64,000 bases of DNA from Rhizomicrobium palustre. GTDB taxonomy: Bacteria > Pseudomonadota > Alphaproteobacteria > Micropepsales > Micropepsaceae. Of this stretch, positions 48,647 through 58,871 are shown one piece after another (positions within the stretch are counted from its first letter, which is position 1; every line of letters starts with the position of its first letter). Position numbers and translations under genes: made by a program. The notes under the pieces were generated by a model. That model saw only the letters and a list, made by a program, of their open reading frames with translations. It did not search any database and was not told the origin of the DNA. The DNA lies in NCBI RefSeq assembly GCF_011761565.1, contig NZ_JAASRM010000001.1, positions 3,348,139 to 3,412,138 on the forward strand. Direction: 5' to 3'.

Positions 48647-49902
48647 GACAGCCGGTCGATCATCGCCTGAGTTATAAGACACACACCAGATTCAGTACGC
48701 CTGAAACGCTTGGCATCGAGTTCCGGGTCCTCGCCCACCACCATTCCTTCCGGGATGATGACGTCACGGTCCAGAACCACTTTGCGCAAGCGTGCCGAGC
48801 GGCCAATATAGCAGCGCGGCAGGATAACAGCATCCTCCAGAACCGAGAAGCTGTTGGCTCGTACGCCGGTGAAGCAAAGGCAGCGGCGCAAATGCGCGCC
48901 CGAAATGATGCAGTCGCCGGAAACAAGAGAGGCCACAGCCGAACCGCGCCGTCCTTCCAGGTCGTGCACGAATTTGGCAGGCGGGGAGATTTCCGCATAG
49001 GTCCAAAGTGGCCATTTGCGGTCATAAAGGTCGAGCTTGGGTACCACATCGGTCAGGTCGATATTGGCTTCCCAATAGGCATCCACCGTCCCAACGTCAC
49101 GCCAATAGGGTTCGCTTTCGCCTTCCGCACGGACGCAGGAGTCTGAGAATTTATGCGCCACCGCTTTGCCGTGTTTGACGAGGTAGGGGATGATGTCCTT
49201 ACCGAAGTCGCGGCTGGAGCCCGGCGTGGCTGCATCGCGGCGGAGCTCTTCGAACAGCTTCTTGGTATTGAAGACATAGATGCCCATGGAGGCGAGGCAG
49301 GTATCGGGCTTGCCGGGAATGGTCGGCGGGTCAGAGGGCTTCTCGACGAAGCTCGTGATGATGCCTTTTTCGTCCACGCCCATCACCCCGAAGCCCTTGG
49401 CTTCTTCCTTGGAGACTTCCAGGCAGCCAATGGTGACGTCCGCGCCCGAATCCACGTGCTGGATGAGCATCAGCTCGTAATCCATCTTGTAGACGTGGTC
49501 GCCCGCCAGGATGACCATGTATTCGGGGTTGTTAGAGTGGATGATGTCGATGTTCTGGTACACCGCATCCGCCGTGCCCTGATACCAAAGGCCCTCCGAC
49601 ACGCGTTGCGAGGCAGGCAGAATGTCGAAGCTTTCGTTACGCTCGGGGCGGAAGAAGTTCCAGCCCGATTGCAGATGGCGGATCAGCGAATGGGCTTTGT
49701 ATTGGGTAGCCACCGCAATGCGGCGGATGCCGGAGTTGACCGCATTGGAAAGAGCGAAATCGATGATGCGGGCTTTGCCGCCGAAATAGACCGCGGGCTT
49801 GGCGCGGACATCGGTGAGCTCCTTCAGCCGCGAGCCGCGGCCCCCCGCAAGCACATAGGCCATAGTATCTCGGGCCAGCGGGTATCTACGCTCCATAACC
49901 AT
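48643..49902 (-). CDS. glgC: Glucose-1-phosphate adenylyltransferase (ADP-glucose pyrophosphorylase)
   Basis: 419 residues. The nucleotide-binding N-terminus is [32 protein letters not shown] with the expected basic residues, and [13 protein letters not shown] and [14 protein letters not shown] follow. The C-terminal left-handed beta-helix (about 290-400) is where allosteric effectors act. It makes ADP-glucose for the downstream glgA, committing carbon to glycogen. Start at the first ATG with GGGAG; a second ATG six bases later is possible. Confidence 0.95.
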   Translation of the reverse strand: MVMERRYPLARDTMAYVLAGGRGSRLKELTDVRAKPAVYFGGKARIIDFALSNAVNSGIRRIAVATQYKAHSLIRHLQSGWNFFRPERNESFDILPASQRVSEGLWYQGTADAVYQNIDIIHSNNPEYMVILAGDHVYKMDYELMLIQHVDSGADVTIGCLEVSKEEAKGFGVMGVDEKGIITSFVEKPSDPPTIPGKPDTCLASMGIYVFNTKKLFEELRRDAATPGSSRDFGKDIIPYLVKHGKAVAHKFSDSCVRAEGESEPYWRDVGTVDAYWEANIDLTDVVPKLDLYDRKWPLWTYAEISPPAKFVHDLEGRRGSAVASLVSGDCIISGAHLRRCLCFTGVRANSFSVLEDAVILPRCYIGRSARLRKVVLDRDVIIPEGMVVGEDPELDAKRFRRTESGVCLITQAMIDRLS

Positions 49903-50053
49903 CGGTCTCCCTGGGCGACACCAAATCGCGTGCGCGTCGCCATCATCCCTATCTCAGGCTGGCATTGTAAAGCCTGTTTTGCCAGCGAAAGTGTAAAGAA
50001 ATCAGCGGCAAAAGATCAGATAACGGAGGAGTGTTCTGCCCCCGGTGTCAAAC

Positions 50054-50082
50054 AAAAGCCCCCGCGCTTTCGCCGGGGGCTT
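50054..50082 (-). terminator. Rho-independent terminator of amtB-glnK
   Basis: On the minus strand AAGCCCCCGGCG pairs with CGCGGGGGCTT around a GAAAG loop, then TTTGTTTGAC. It begins 26 bp after the glnK stop. Confidence 0.82.
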
Positions 50083-50107
50083 AATGACTTCGGAAAACGT
50101 TTTCGCC

Positions 50108-50446
50108 TTACAGCGCGTCGCCGTCGCGCTCGCCGGTGCGCACGCGCAAGGCGGCTTCAAGGTCCAGCACAAAGATCTTGCCGTCGCCGATCTTGCCGGT
50201 ATGGGCTGCTTTCTGAATCGCGGCGATAACCGCCTCAGCGCGCTCATCGGTGACCGCGACTTCGAGCTTGAGCTTTGGGATGAAGGAAATCGTGTATTCG
50301 GCACCGCGATAGACCTCTTTATGGCCTTTCTGACGGCCATAGCCGCGCACTTCGGTGACGGTCATGCCTTCCACGCCTGTCGCCAAAAGGGCGTCGCGGA
50401 CGATTTCGAGGCGATGCGGCTGGATAATGGCGCTGATGAGCTTCAT
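50108..50446 (-). CDS. glnK: Nitrogen regulatory protein P-II (GlnK type)
   Basis: 112 residues from an ATG after AGGAG. The T-loop has the uridylylated Tyr51 in EVYRGAEYTISFIPK, and the C-terminal signature GDGKIFVLDLEAALRVRTGERD is present. It senses 2-oxoglutarate, ATP and ADP and blocks the ammonium channel when nitrogen is rich. It lies 8 bp after amtB in the same operon, the standard arrangement. Confidence 0.95.
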   Translation of the reverse strand: MKLISAIIQPHRLEIVRDALLATGVEGMTVTEVRGYGRQKGHKEVYRGAEYTISFIPKLKLEVAVTDERAEAVIAAIQKAAHTGKIGDGKIFVLDLEAALRVRTGERDGDAL

Positions 50447-50454
50447 GGGATCTC

Positions 50455-51672
50455 CTAACCTGCTGAGTGGTATCCGGCTTCGCCATGGCTGGTGAAATCG
50501 AGGCCCTGGATTTCGCCCTCGCGTCCGATATGCCAACCGGCGACTTTCTTGACTGCTAGTATAATGAGAGCCGTCGCGATGAGCGACCAGGCGCCCACGA
50601 TTGCCACGGCTTCAAGCTGAACCAGGAATTGGGCGCCAACACTGCGGGCGAGGGCTGTGCCGCCGTTGCCGAGCCCCGTCACAAACGGCAGAACCAAGCT
50701 GCCCAAGGCGCCGCCCACGCCATGCACCCCCAAAACGTCCAGCGCGTCATCGACCTTCATATGGCGTTTGACCACCAGCACCGCGCCATAGGTGACGAGC
50801 CCGCCCAGAATGCCCAGCACGACCGCGCCTTCGGGGCCCACATAGCCCGAAGCCGGGGTGATGGTGGCGAGCCCCGCCACCGTGCCGGTCACCGCGCCGA
50901 CCAGGGACGGCTTGCCGAATTTGATCCATTCGATACCCATCCAGACACAGGTCGCGGTCGCAGCGGCAAGGTGGGTCGCCAGCATGGTCATGCCCGCATC
51001 CGCCCCCGCTTTCAGGGCCGAGCCAGCGTTGAAGCCGAACCAGCCAACCCAGAGGAAGGCCGCGCCGACCATCACCATCCAAGGCGCATGGGGCGGGTTG
51101 ACGGAATGGGGGAAGCCGCGGCGCGGCCCCAGAGCCCAGGCGGCGAGGAGGGCGGAAAGCCCTGCCGTCAGATGCACCACGATGCCGCCCGCGAAATCCA
51201 TTGCGCCCCATTGGGCGAGAAAGCCACCGCCCCAAATCCAGTGACAGGCTGGGGCATAGACCAGCACCAGCCAGAGGGCGGAAAAGAGCAGCACGGCGCC
51301 GAATTTGATGCGCTCCACATAGGCGCCGATGATCAGCGCCGGGGTGATGGCTGCGAAGGTCATCTGATACATCACAAAGACGCTTTCGGGGATGGCTGTG
51401 CCGGGATGGATGCTGCCGCGCGCCATATGGTTCAGGAACGCGGCCTTCAGATCGCCAATCCAGGCCCCCGAACCTGAGAAGCACTCGCTATATACAAAGA
51501 CGAACCAGAAGAGGGAGACCATCGCGGCAATGGCGAAAGTCTGAAACAACACGGAAAGGATGTTTTTGGCCTGCACCAGCCCGGCATAGAAAAATCCCAG
51601 CGCGGGCAGGGTCATCATCAGCACCAGCGCGCTGGAGACCATCAGCCAAACCGTATCCGCCCCGTTGATCAT
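50455..51672 (-). CDS. amtB: Ammonium transporter AmtB
   Basis: 405 residues from an ATG after GGAGGGG; a longer frame of 21 residues is not needed. Eleven TM helices. The signatures are DTVWLMVSSALVLMMTLPALGFFYAG, DFAGGIVVHLTAGLSALLAAW (twin-His region) and LGVHGVGGALGSL with the second conserved His. A trimeric ammonium channel in the inner membrane, gated by GlnK. No convincing sigma-54 promoter was found by eye upstream, although such operons usually have one. Confidence 0.95.
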   Translation of the reverse strand: MINGADTVWLMVSSALVLMMTLPALGFFYAGLVQAKNILSVLFQTFAIAAMVSLFWFVFVYSECFSGSGAWIGDLKAAFLNHMARGSIHPGTAIPESVFVMYQMTFAAITPALIIGAYVERIKFGAVLLFSALWLVLVYAPACHWIWGGGFLAQWGAMDFAGGIVVHLTAGLSALLAAWALGPRRGFPHSVNPPHAPWMVMVGAAFLWVGWFGFNAGSALKAGADAGMTMLATHLAAATATCVWMGIEWIKFGKPSLVGAVTGTVAGLATITPASGYVGPEGAVVLGILGGLVTYGAVLVVKRHMKVDDALDVLGVHGVGGALGSLVLPFVTGLGNGGTALARSVGAQFLVQLEAVAIVGAWSLIATALIILAVKKVAGWHIGREGEIQGLDFTSHGEAGYHSAG

Positions 51673-51979
51673 CGCCCCTCCAAAGTCTTTTTGTTTATTG
51701 GCTAGGCAAGATGCAAATAAGAGCGCCGCACGCAACGCGGCATGTTGCCAAAGTTGTGGGCAATTTAGAAATATTGTTACGCGGGCCGTCAGGACCTAGT
51801 TTTCCCTCAATCGTCATGGGCTGGGCCTGACCCGGTCATCCAGCCTTCCACATAGCCTGGATGGCCGCCTCAAGGGCGGCCATGACGGGTGTTGAGCTAG
51901 GTGCGACCTAGAAACTGCCCCACAGGCTTTCGCCTGGGGCTTGCTTGACTTGGCCTTCCCCGGGTGGAAGCGTCCGGAA
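51673..51979. other. Intergenic region between amtB and deoC
   Basis: About 300 bp between divergent genes, holding the first copy of the palindromic repeat (51812-51887). An AT-rich stretch near 51755-51780 may hold the amtB promoter. No gene seen. Confidence 0.5.
51812..51887. repeat. Palindromic intergenic repeat, copy 1
   Basis: Begins CGTCATGGGCTGGGCCTGACC and ends GGCGGCCATGACG, forming a long imperfect inverted repeat of the REP type. This copy is the most diverged of four in the window. It sits in the amtB-deoC gap. Confidence 0.85.
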
Positions 51980-52882
51980 ATGTTGAATAATCACGCCCCG
52001 AACGCCCGCAATCCGATCCACCCCTATGATGAGGGACTGGTCCAATCTCTCTCTATCGAGGAGGGCGAGGTCGCGAACGCTGTCGCCGCGCTTGGCGAGC
52101 AAGTCTCGAGCCCGGCCCGGCTCTTGAAGGCGCTCGCCGTCATCGATCTCACCACGCTGTCGGGCGATGATACGCCGGAGCGGGTGAAGGCCCTTTGCGC
52201 CAAGGCGCGCCAGCCCTTGAAGCCGGAGGTGCAGGCAAAGCTCGGCGCTGAAGGCGTCACCACGGCGGCGGTCTGCGTTTATCACGCCTTCATTGGAACG
52301 GCGTTGGAAGCGTTGAAGGGTGCCTTGCCGCTCGCCGTTGTCTCGGCGGGCTTTCCCCACGGCCTCTCGCCTTTGAAGGCACGCATTCTGGAAGTGGAAG
52401 AATCCGTGGCCGCGGGCGCCACCGAAATCGACATCGTGATCGACCGCTCCAAGGCGCTCACCGGCGATTGGAAGGGCGTCTATGACGAGGTGCGCGCCTT
52501 CCGCCAAGCCTGCGGCGAGGCTCATATGAAAGCCATCATCGCCACGGGCGATCTGGGTTCGCTCGGCAATGTCGCCAAGGCGTCGGTGGTTTGCATGATG
52601 GCGGGCGCCGATTTCATCAAGACCTCCACCGGCAAGGAAGCCGTCAACGCCACGCCGAACGTGGCGCTGGTGATGGCGCAGATGATTGCGCTGTGGCTGA
52701 AGAAGACGGGCTATAAGGTTGGCTTCAAGCCCGCGGGCGGCATCTCCAAGGCCAAGGACGCGCTGGTCTATCAGGCGATCATGCAGGATGTGCTGGGCGA
52801 GGAATGGCTTGAGCCGCATCTCTTCCGCATCGGCGCCTCCAGCCTGCTCGGCGATATCGTTACGCAGCTTGAAAACGCCTAA
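51980..52882 (+). CDS. deoC: 2-deoxyribose-5-phosphate aldolase
   Basis: 300 residues. Schiff-base Lys214 in DFIKTSTGK and the second Lys in FKPAGGISKAKDA are present, together with VVSAGFPHGLSPLKARILEVEES and EIDIVIDRS. It splits deoxyribose-5-phosphate to acetaldehyde and glyceraldehyde-3-phosphate, the end of pyrimidine deoxynucleoside breakdown begun by deoA. First gene of the salvage cluster. The start has only a weak GGAA site. Confidence 0.93.
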   Translation: MLNNHAPNARNPIHPYDEGLVQSLSIEEGEVANAVAALGEQVSSPARLLKALAVIDLTTLSGDDTPERVKALCAKARQPLKPEVQAKLGAEGVTTAAVCVYHAFIGTALEALKGALPLAVVSAGFPHGLSPLKARILEVEESVAAGATEIDIVIDRSKALTGDWKGVYDEVRAFRQACGEAHMKAIIATGDLGSLGNVAKASVVCMMAGADFIKTSTGKEAVNATPNVALVMAQMIALWLKKTGYKVGFKPAGGISKAKDALVYQAIMQDVLGEEWLEPHLFRIGASSLLGDIVTQLENA

Positions 52883-52967
52883 CTGCTCTGGGGCGGTTTA
52901 GGTTCAAATCACATCATGGGGCGGCTGGCGCGCCTGCAAAAGTGCCAGTGAAGGGGAAAACGAAAAC

Positions 52968-54266
52968 ATGTCTGGCATGATCAGTCCGCTCAATTTGCAG
53001 AGCATCGCCGGGATGGCATTGATCCTGGTCTTGTGCTGGCTGTTTTCGGAAAACCGCCGCCGCTTTCCCTTCCTGCTCATGCTGGGCGCGATTGGGCTGC
53101 AATTGGCGCTGGTGTTGTGCCTCTTCGGCGTGCCCGCGATCCGCGCCGGGCTGACGAGCTTCGGCGGTCTGTTCGAAGGTCTCTCCAAATCCGCCCAGAC
53201 CGGCATGGCTTTCGTGTTCGGCTATTTGAGCGGCGCTGGCCCGCAGCCTTATCCGCTCACCACGCCGGGCGCCTTGTTCGTCTTCGGCTTCCGCGTCTTG
53301 CCGGTGATCATGGTGGTCTGCACGCTTGCGGCGCTGCTGTGGCACTGGAACATCCTGAAATGGATCGTCAAAGGCTTCGGCTTTGTTTTCTCGCGCACCA
53401 TGGGGCTGCGCGGGCCGACGGCGTTGGCCGTTGCCGCGACCATCTTCATGGGGCAGGTCGAAGGCCCCATCGTCATTCGCGCTTATCTTAATCGCCTGAC
53501 GCGCTCGGAGCTGTTCCTGCTCATCACCGTCGGCATGGCCTGCGTTTCGGGCTCCACCATGGTGGCCTATGTCACCATTTTGCAGGGCGTTCTGCCTGGC
53601 GCCGCCGCGCATGTGCTGACGGCCTCGATCATCACCGCACCCGCGGGTATCTTGCTCGCCCGCATTCTGATCCCGCGCGATCCCATCGCCGAAGCCGCGC
53701 AGGATAAGCTGCCGCCCGATGAGCGCGTTTATAAAAGCTCGATGGATGCCATCATGAAGGGCATCAATGACGGCATGCAGATCGCCGTGAATGTGGCAGG
53801 CTGCCTGATCGTTTTCGTGGCGCTGGTCGCGATCGTCGACATGCTGCTCGGTGGCTTGCCGCAGATTGGCGGCGCGGCCATCAGCGTCGAGCGCATTCTT
53901 GGCTATGTCTTCTCGCCGGTCGCCTGGTGCCTCGGCATTCAGTCCAGCGAAATCCATACCGCGGGCCAGCTTCTCGGCACCAAGATGATCCTGACCGAGT
54001 TCACCGCCTTCATCAAACTCGGCGCCATTCCCGCTGCGGAAATGACCGAGCGTACCCGCACCATCATGACCTATGCCTTGTGCGGCTTCGCCAATGTGGC
54101 CTCGGTCGGCATCAACCTTGCCGGTTTCTCGGTGCTGCTGCCGGAACGCCGCGACGAGATCATCAAGATGGTGGGCAAGGCGATGCTGGCGGGCTTTTTC
54201 GCCACCTGCATGAGCGCCGCGCTCGTCGGTGCCATTCCGGCTTTCATTACGGCGATGCCGAATTAG
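52968..54266 (+). CDS. nupC: NupC-type nucleoside:cation symporter
   Basis: 432 residues, about 10 TM segments, a concentrative nucleoside transporter. Conserved stretches: FVFGYLSGAG, FVFGFRVLPVIMVVCTLAALLWHWN, MGQVEGPIVIRAYLNRLTRSELF and GMACVSGSTMVAYVTIL, with the Asn/Glu-containing ion-site region EFTAFIKLG. It supplies nucleosides to Cdd, DeoA and the deaminases of the cluster. Confidence 0.92.
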   Translation: MSGMISPLNLQSIAGMALILVLCWLFSENRRRFPFLLMLGAIGLQLALVLCLFGVPAIRAGLTSFGGLFEGLSKSAQTGMAFVFGYLSGAGPQPYPLTTPGALFVFGFRVLPVIMVVCTLAALLWHWNILKWIVKGFGFVFSRTMGLRGPTALAVAATIFMGQVEGPIVIRAYLNRLTRSELFLLITVGMACVSGSTMVAYVTILQGVLPGAAAHVLTASIITAPAGILLARILIPRDPIAEAAQDKLPPDERVYKSSMDAIMKGINDGMQIAVNVAGCLIVFVALVAIVDMLLGGLPQIGGAAISVERILGYVFSPVAWCLGIQSSEIHTAGQLLGTKMILTEFTAFIKLGAIPAAEMTERTRTIMTYALCGFANVASVGINLAGFSVLLPERRDEIIKMVGKAMLAGFFATCMSAALVGAIPAFITAMPN

Positions 54267-54273
54267 TTTTTGC

Positions 54274-54354
54274 CGTCATGGCCGGGCTCGACCCGGCCAT
54301 CCAGCGGATCTTCGCGATATGTTATGGATGTCCGGGTCAGGCCCGGCCATGACG
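54274..54354. repeat. Palindromic intergenic repeat, copy 2
   Basis: CGTCATGGCCGGGCTCGACCC at the left, GGCCCGGCCATGACG at the right; symmetric halves both of the GGGC type. The ATG within its right-hand CCATGACG (54349) is in frame with cdd. Confidence 0.9.
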
Positions 54355-54360
54355 AATGAT

Positions 54361-54768
54361 ATGGTGAAAACAATGATCGAAGACATGCACGCCCTGGCGA
54401 AGCTCTACCGCTCCCGCGCCTATGCTCCCTATTCCAAATTCCTGGTCGGGGCGGTGGTGAAGGGCGCCAATGGCAAGCTCTATGGCGGCTGCAATGTCGA
54501 GAACGCGGCCTATCCCGTCGGCAATTGCGCCGAGGCTTCGGCCATTGCCGCGATGGTGGGCGATGGTGAAACCCACATTGTGGAAGCCCTGGTGATGGGG
54601 CCGGAGGGGCAGATTTGCACCCCTTGCGGTGCCTGCCGCCAGCGCCTGCGCGAGTTCGCATCGGCGGACCTTAAAATCCATCTCGCGGACCCCACCGCGG
54701 TCCTGCAAACCATCACCCTGGGCGAGCTTCTGCCCATGTCGTTCGGGCCGGAAAATCTCAACCGTTAG
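54361..54768 (+). CDS. cdd: Cytidine deaminase
   Basis: About 135 residues. The zinc ligands are the Cys of NCAEASA and the two Cys of TPCGACRQRLREFA, and Glu of the CAE triad is the proton shuttle: the tetrameric bacterial type. The substrate-binding GCNVENAAYPVGN is intact. The start is uncertain: ATGs at 54361 and 54373 follow the repeat, and one inside it (54349) is also in frame; none has a clear ribosome-binding site. It converts (deoxy)cytidine to (deoxy)uridine for DeoA. Confidence 0.92.
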   Translation: MVKTMIEDMHALAKLYRSRAYAPYSKFLVGAVVKGANGKLYGGCNVENAAYPVGNCAEASAIAAMVGDGETHIVEALVMGPEGQICTPCGACRQRLREFASADLKIHLADPTAVLQTITLGELLPMSFGPENLNR

Positions 54769-54783
54769 AATATACAATTATAT

Positions 54784-54867
54784 CGTCATGGCCGGGCTTG
54801 ACCCGGCCATCCAGACAACCGAGTGCTGGTCCTAAGATGGATGGCCGCCTCAAGGGCGGCCATGACG
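54784..54867. repeat. Palindromic intergenic repeat, copy 3
   Basis: CGTCATGGCCGGGCTTGACCC at left, CCGCCTCAAGGGCGGCCATGACG at right, each arm containing its own short hairpin. The ATG in the right CCATGACG (54862) is in frame with deoA. Confidence 0.9.
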
Positions 54868-54885
54868 GAATGTGAAAGGCGCCTC

Positions 54886-56193
54886 ATGCTCCCCCAAGAA
54901 ATCATCCGCAAAAAGCGTGACGGCTTTGAGCTGTCGGAAGAGAACATCGCCGAGTTCATCACCGGCGTGACCAAGAGCGCGGTGACCGAGGCGCAGATTT
55001 CCGCCTTCACCATGGCGGTGTTCTTCCGCGGCATGAGCTTTCCCGAACGGGTGGCGCTGACCCGCGCCATGACCCATTCGGGCACGGTGCTGGATTGGGG
55101 CGATTTCGGCCCGGTGCTGGATAAGCATTCCACCGGCGGGGTAGGCGACAAGGTCTCCCTCATGCTCGCCCCGATGGTGGCGGCTTGCGGCGGCTATGTG
55201 CCGATGATTTCGGGGCGCGGTCTCGGCCATACCGGCGGCACCCTCGATAAGATGCAGGCGATCCCCGGCTACAACGCGACGCCCGATCTGATGACCTTGC
55301 GCGATGTGGTCAAGAAAACCGGCTGCGCCATCATCGGCCAGACCTCCGATCTCGCCCCCGCCGACCAGCGCATCTATGCCGTGCGCGATGTGACGGCGAC
55401 GGTGGAATCTATCCCGCTGATCTGCGCCTCTATCCTCTCCAAGAAGATCGCGGCGGGGCTGCAGGGCCTCGTTATGGACGTGAAGCTCGGCACCGGCGCC
55501 TTCATGGAAAATCTCAACGACGCGACCGATCTGGCCGAAACCATTGTGAAAATCGCGGGCGGAGCAGGGCTGCCTACCGCCGCCATCCTGACCGATATGA
55601 ACGAGGTTTTGGGCCTTACCGCCGGTAATGCCATCGAAGTTCAGGAAGCGGTTGAGTATCTCACCGGAACTCATCGTGAGCACCGCTTACATGAGATCAC
55701 CAAAGCCCTGGTCGGTCAGATGCTGGTCTTGGGCAAGCTTGCCGCTACGCCTGAAGAAGGTGCCGCAAAGGCCCAAGAAGCCTTGGATTCCGGTAAAGCC
55801 GCCGAGAAATTCCAGGAGATGGTTTCCGCCCTTGGCGGTCCACATGATTTCCTCACCCAATCTCTGAAGTATCTGGATAAGGCGCCGCTGACCGTGCCCT
55901 TCAAGGCGGCGCGCTCCGGGGTGATCGCGGGGGAAAAGACCCGCGCCATTGGCCTCGCCGTGGTCGATCTTGGCGGCGGGCGCCGCAAGACCTCGGATGT
56001 CGTCGATATGGGCGTCGGCATTTCCGGCTTCCTCCCGGTCGGCACCAAGGTTCAGGCCGGGGACACCATCGCCCTCATTCACGCAAAAGATGAGGCCGAT
56101 GCGGCGCGCGCGGCTAAGACGCTGGAAGAGGCCATCGAAATCGCCGATACCGCTCCGCCTGCGCGTCCTCTCATCCATGCGCGGGTGATGTAG
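54886..56193 (+). CDS. deoA: Thymidine phosphorylase
   Basis: 435 residues from ATG at 54886, typical for DeoA. Signatures: LPQEIIRKKRDG, KHSTGGVGDKVSLMLAPMVAACGGYVPMISGRGLGHTGGTLDKMQAIPG and AGNAIEVQEAVEYL. It phosphorolyses thymidine and deoxyuridine to base and deoxyribose-1-phosphate. No deoB/deoD gene is seen next to it, so conversion to deoxyribose-5-phosphate needs a mutase encoded elsewhere. The gene's only plausible ribosome-binding site is weak (AAGG). Confidence 0.93.
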   Translation: MLPQEIIRKKRDGFELSEENIAEFITGVTKSAVTEAQISAFTMAVFFRGMSFPERVALTRAMTHSGTVLDWGDFGPVLDKHSTGGVGDKVSLMLAPMVAACGGYVPMISGRGLGHTGGTLDKMQAIPGYNATPDLMTLRDVVKKTGCAIIGQTSDLAPADQRIYAVRDVTATVESIPLICASILSKKIAAGLQGLVMDVKLGTGAFMENLNDATDLAETIVKIAGGAGLPTAAILTDMNEVLGLTAGNAIEVQEAVEYLTGTHREHRLHEITKALVGQMLVLGKLAATPEEGAAKAQEALDSGKAAEKFQEMVSALGGPHDFLTQSLKYLDKAPLTVPFKAARSGVIAGEKTRAIGLAVVDLGGGRRKTSDVVDMGVGISGFLPVGTKVQAGDTIALIHAKDEADAARAAKTLEEAIEIADTAPPARPLIHARVM

Positions 56194-56202
56194 GGAGTAA
56201 GC

Positions 56203-57492
56203 ATGGCGCGCCAAGCGTTCCGCGGTCCGATTTTCCACCTCCTCGACGACCCCGATTTGGGGCCCGAGGCGGCGGTCATTTATGAAGATGGCGGGCTCCT
56301 GGTCGAAGACGGCCATGTGGCGGAGGTCGGCCCCTTTATCGAGGTGCAGCCCTTCCTCAAAGGTGCGCCGCTGACCCGCGTCACCGACGGGCTGATCGTG
56401 CCCGGCTTCATCGATTGCCACGTCCACTTCCCGCAGGTGGACATGATGGCCTCGCCGGGCAAGAACCTGCTGCACTGGCTATCGGCCTATGCCTTCCCGG
56501 CGGAGAGCCGCTTCTATCACGAGGATGTCGCCGCCGAGGCCGCGCGCTTCTTCCTCGACCAGCTTCTGGCCCATGGCACCACCTCGGCACTGGTTTTCGC
56601 CACCGCCCATAAGGTCTCGGCGGAGGCTCTGTTCGCGGAGGCCTTCGCGCGCAACATGCGCCTCATCACCGGCAAGGTGCTGATGGATGTGAACGCGCCC
56701 GCGGGCATCTCCGACACCGCCGAAACCGGCTTCATGGAAAGCCGCAGCCTGATCCGCGAGTGGCACGGCAAGGGGCGGCTCGGCTATGCCGTGACCCCGC
56801 GTTTTGCGCTGACCTCCAGCGAACGCCAGCTGGAACTGGCGGGCCGTCTTTTGGGCGAGCATCAGGGCGTCAAGCTGCACACCCATCTCTCCGAAAACTA
56901 TGACGAGCTTGAGGCGGTCAAAAAGCTCTATCCTGATTGCCCGGATTATTTCGGGGTCTATGAGAAATTCGGCCTCGCCACGCCGCAATCGGTGTTCGCC
57001 CACTGCCTGCACTTAAGCTCGTCGGAATGGCAGCGGATGGGGCAGGCCGGGTGCGGTGTCGCCCATTGCCCGACCTCCAACCTGTTTTTGGGCTCGGGCC
57101 TCTTCAATCTCACCGACGCGGAAAAAGCGGGCGTGCGTACCGGGCTTGCCAGCGATGTCGGGGCAGGGACCTCGCTCTCGCTGCTCGCCACCATGAATGA
57201 GGCCTATAAGGTCCATCAGCTGCAGCAGCGCCGCCTTTCGGCCTTCAAGCTGTTTTACCTCGCCACGCTGGGCGCGGCCCGCACGCTGCGGCTGGACGAC
57301 AAAATCGGCAATCTCACCCCGGGCAAAGAGGCCGATTTCCTCATCCTCGATGCCAAGGCTTTGCCGGTGCTGCAACGCCGTTGGGAACGCTCGTCATCGC
57401 TGGAAGAAAAACTCTTCGCCCTTGCCATCCTCGGCGACGACCGCGCCGTGGCCGCGACCTATGTGGCGGGAGAGTTGGCGCATAAGCGGTAA
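56203..57492 (+). CDS. guaD: Guanine deaminase
   Basis: 429 residues. Metal-binding motifs of the amidohydrolase fold are present: FIDCHVHFPQ, KLHTHLSE, FAHCLHLS and ASDVGAGTSLS. The motif FPAESRFYHEDVAAEAARFFLDQLLAHGTT matches guanine deaminases of bacteria and plants. It converts guanine to xanthine and ammonia. It starts 9 bp after deoA with GGGAG upstream and is probably cotranscribed. Confidence 0.93.
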   Translation: MARQAFRGPIFHLLDDPDLGPEAAVIYEDGGLLVEDGHVAEVGPFIEVQPFLKGAPLTRVTDGLIVPGFIDCHVHFPQVDMMASPGKNLLHWLSAYAFPAESRFYHEDVAAEAARFFLDQLLAHGTTSALVFATAHKVSAEALFAEAFARNMRLITGKVLMDVNAPAGISDTAETGFMESRSLIREWHGKGRLGYAVTPRFALTSSERQLELAGRLLGEHQGVKLHTHLSENYDELEAVKKLYPDCPDYFGVYEKFGLATPQSVFAHCLHLSSSEWQRMGQAGCGVAHCPTSNLFLGSGLFNLTDAEKAGVRTGLASDVGAGTSLSLLATMNEAYKVHQLQQRRLSAFKLFYLATLGAARTLRLDDKIGNLTPGKEADFLILDAKALPVLQRRWERSSSLEEKLFALAILGDDRAVAATYVAGELAHKR

Positions 57493-57513
57493 TCTCCAGC
57501 CACTCCACCAATT

Positions 57514-58657
<1,144 letters not shown>

Positions 58658-58768
58658 TTTTTCTCGTCGCCAGCTTTATTGTATGTAATCATTACAAAAC
58701 CCCATAGGGTGAATGTGACGCTACCGCCAAGCGACTGATGGTGTTGCTAAATGTCTAGCGCGCCTTTC

Positions 58769-58784
58769 TGGCACGGGCGTTGCT
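58769..58784 (+). promoter_or_regulatory. Sigma-54 promoter of the PEP-CTERM gene
   Basis: TGGCACG-GGCG-TTGCT matches the RpoN consensus, with the -24 GG and -12 GC exactly 12 bases apart. It lies 88 bp upstream of the PEP-CTERM start codon. The repeat GTTGCTAAAT occurs at 58743 and again at 58779. RpoN control of PEP-CTERM genes by PrsR-type activators is known in other bacteria. Confidence 0.85.
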
Positions 58785-58871
58785 AAATCGCTTCCAGCTC
58801 CGGATCAGCATTTGGGCAACGATCCGGGCCGGGATGACTGCAGAACGCGGCATCCGCTTTTGGAGGCAACG

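Noticed and set aside
51673-51800. Sigma-54 promoter upstream of amtB
   Set aside because: TGGC and TTGC-like words occur but the GG-to-GC distance is wrong, so no site was claimed.
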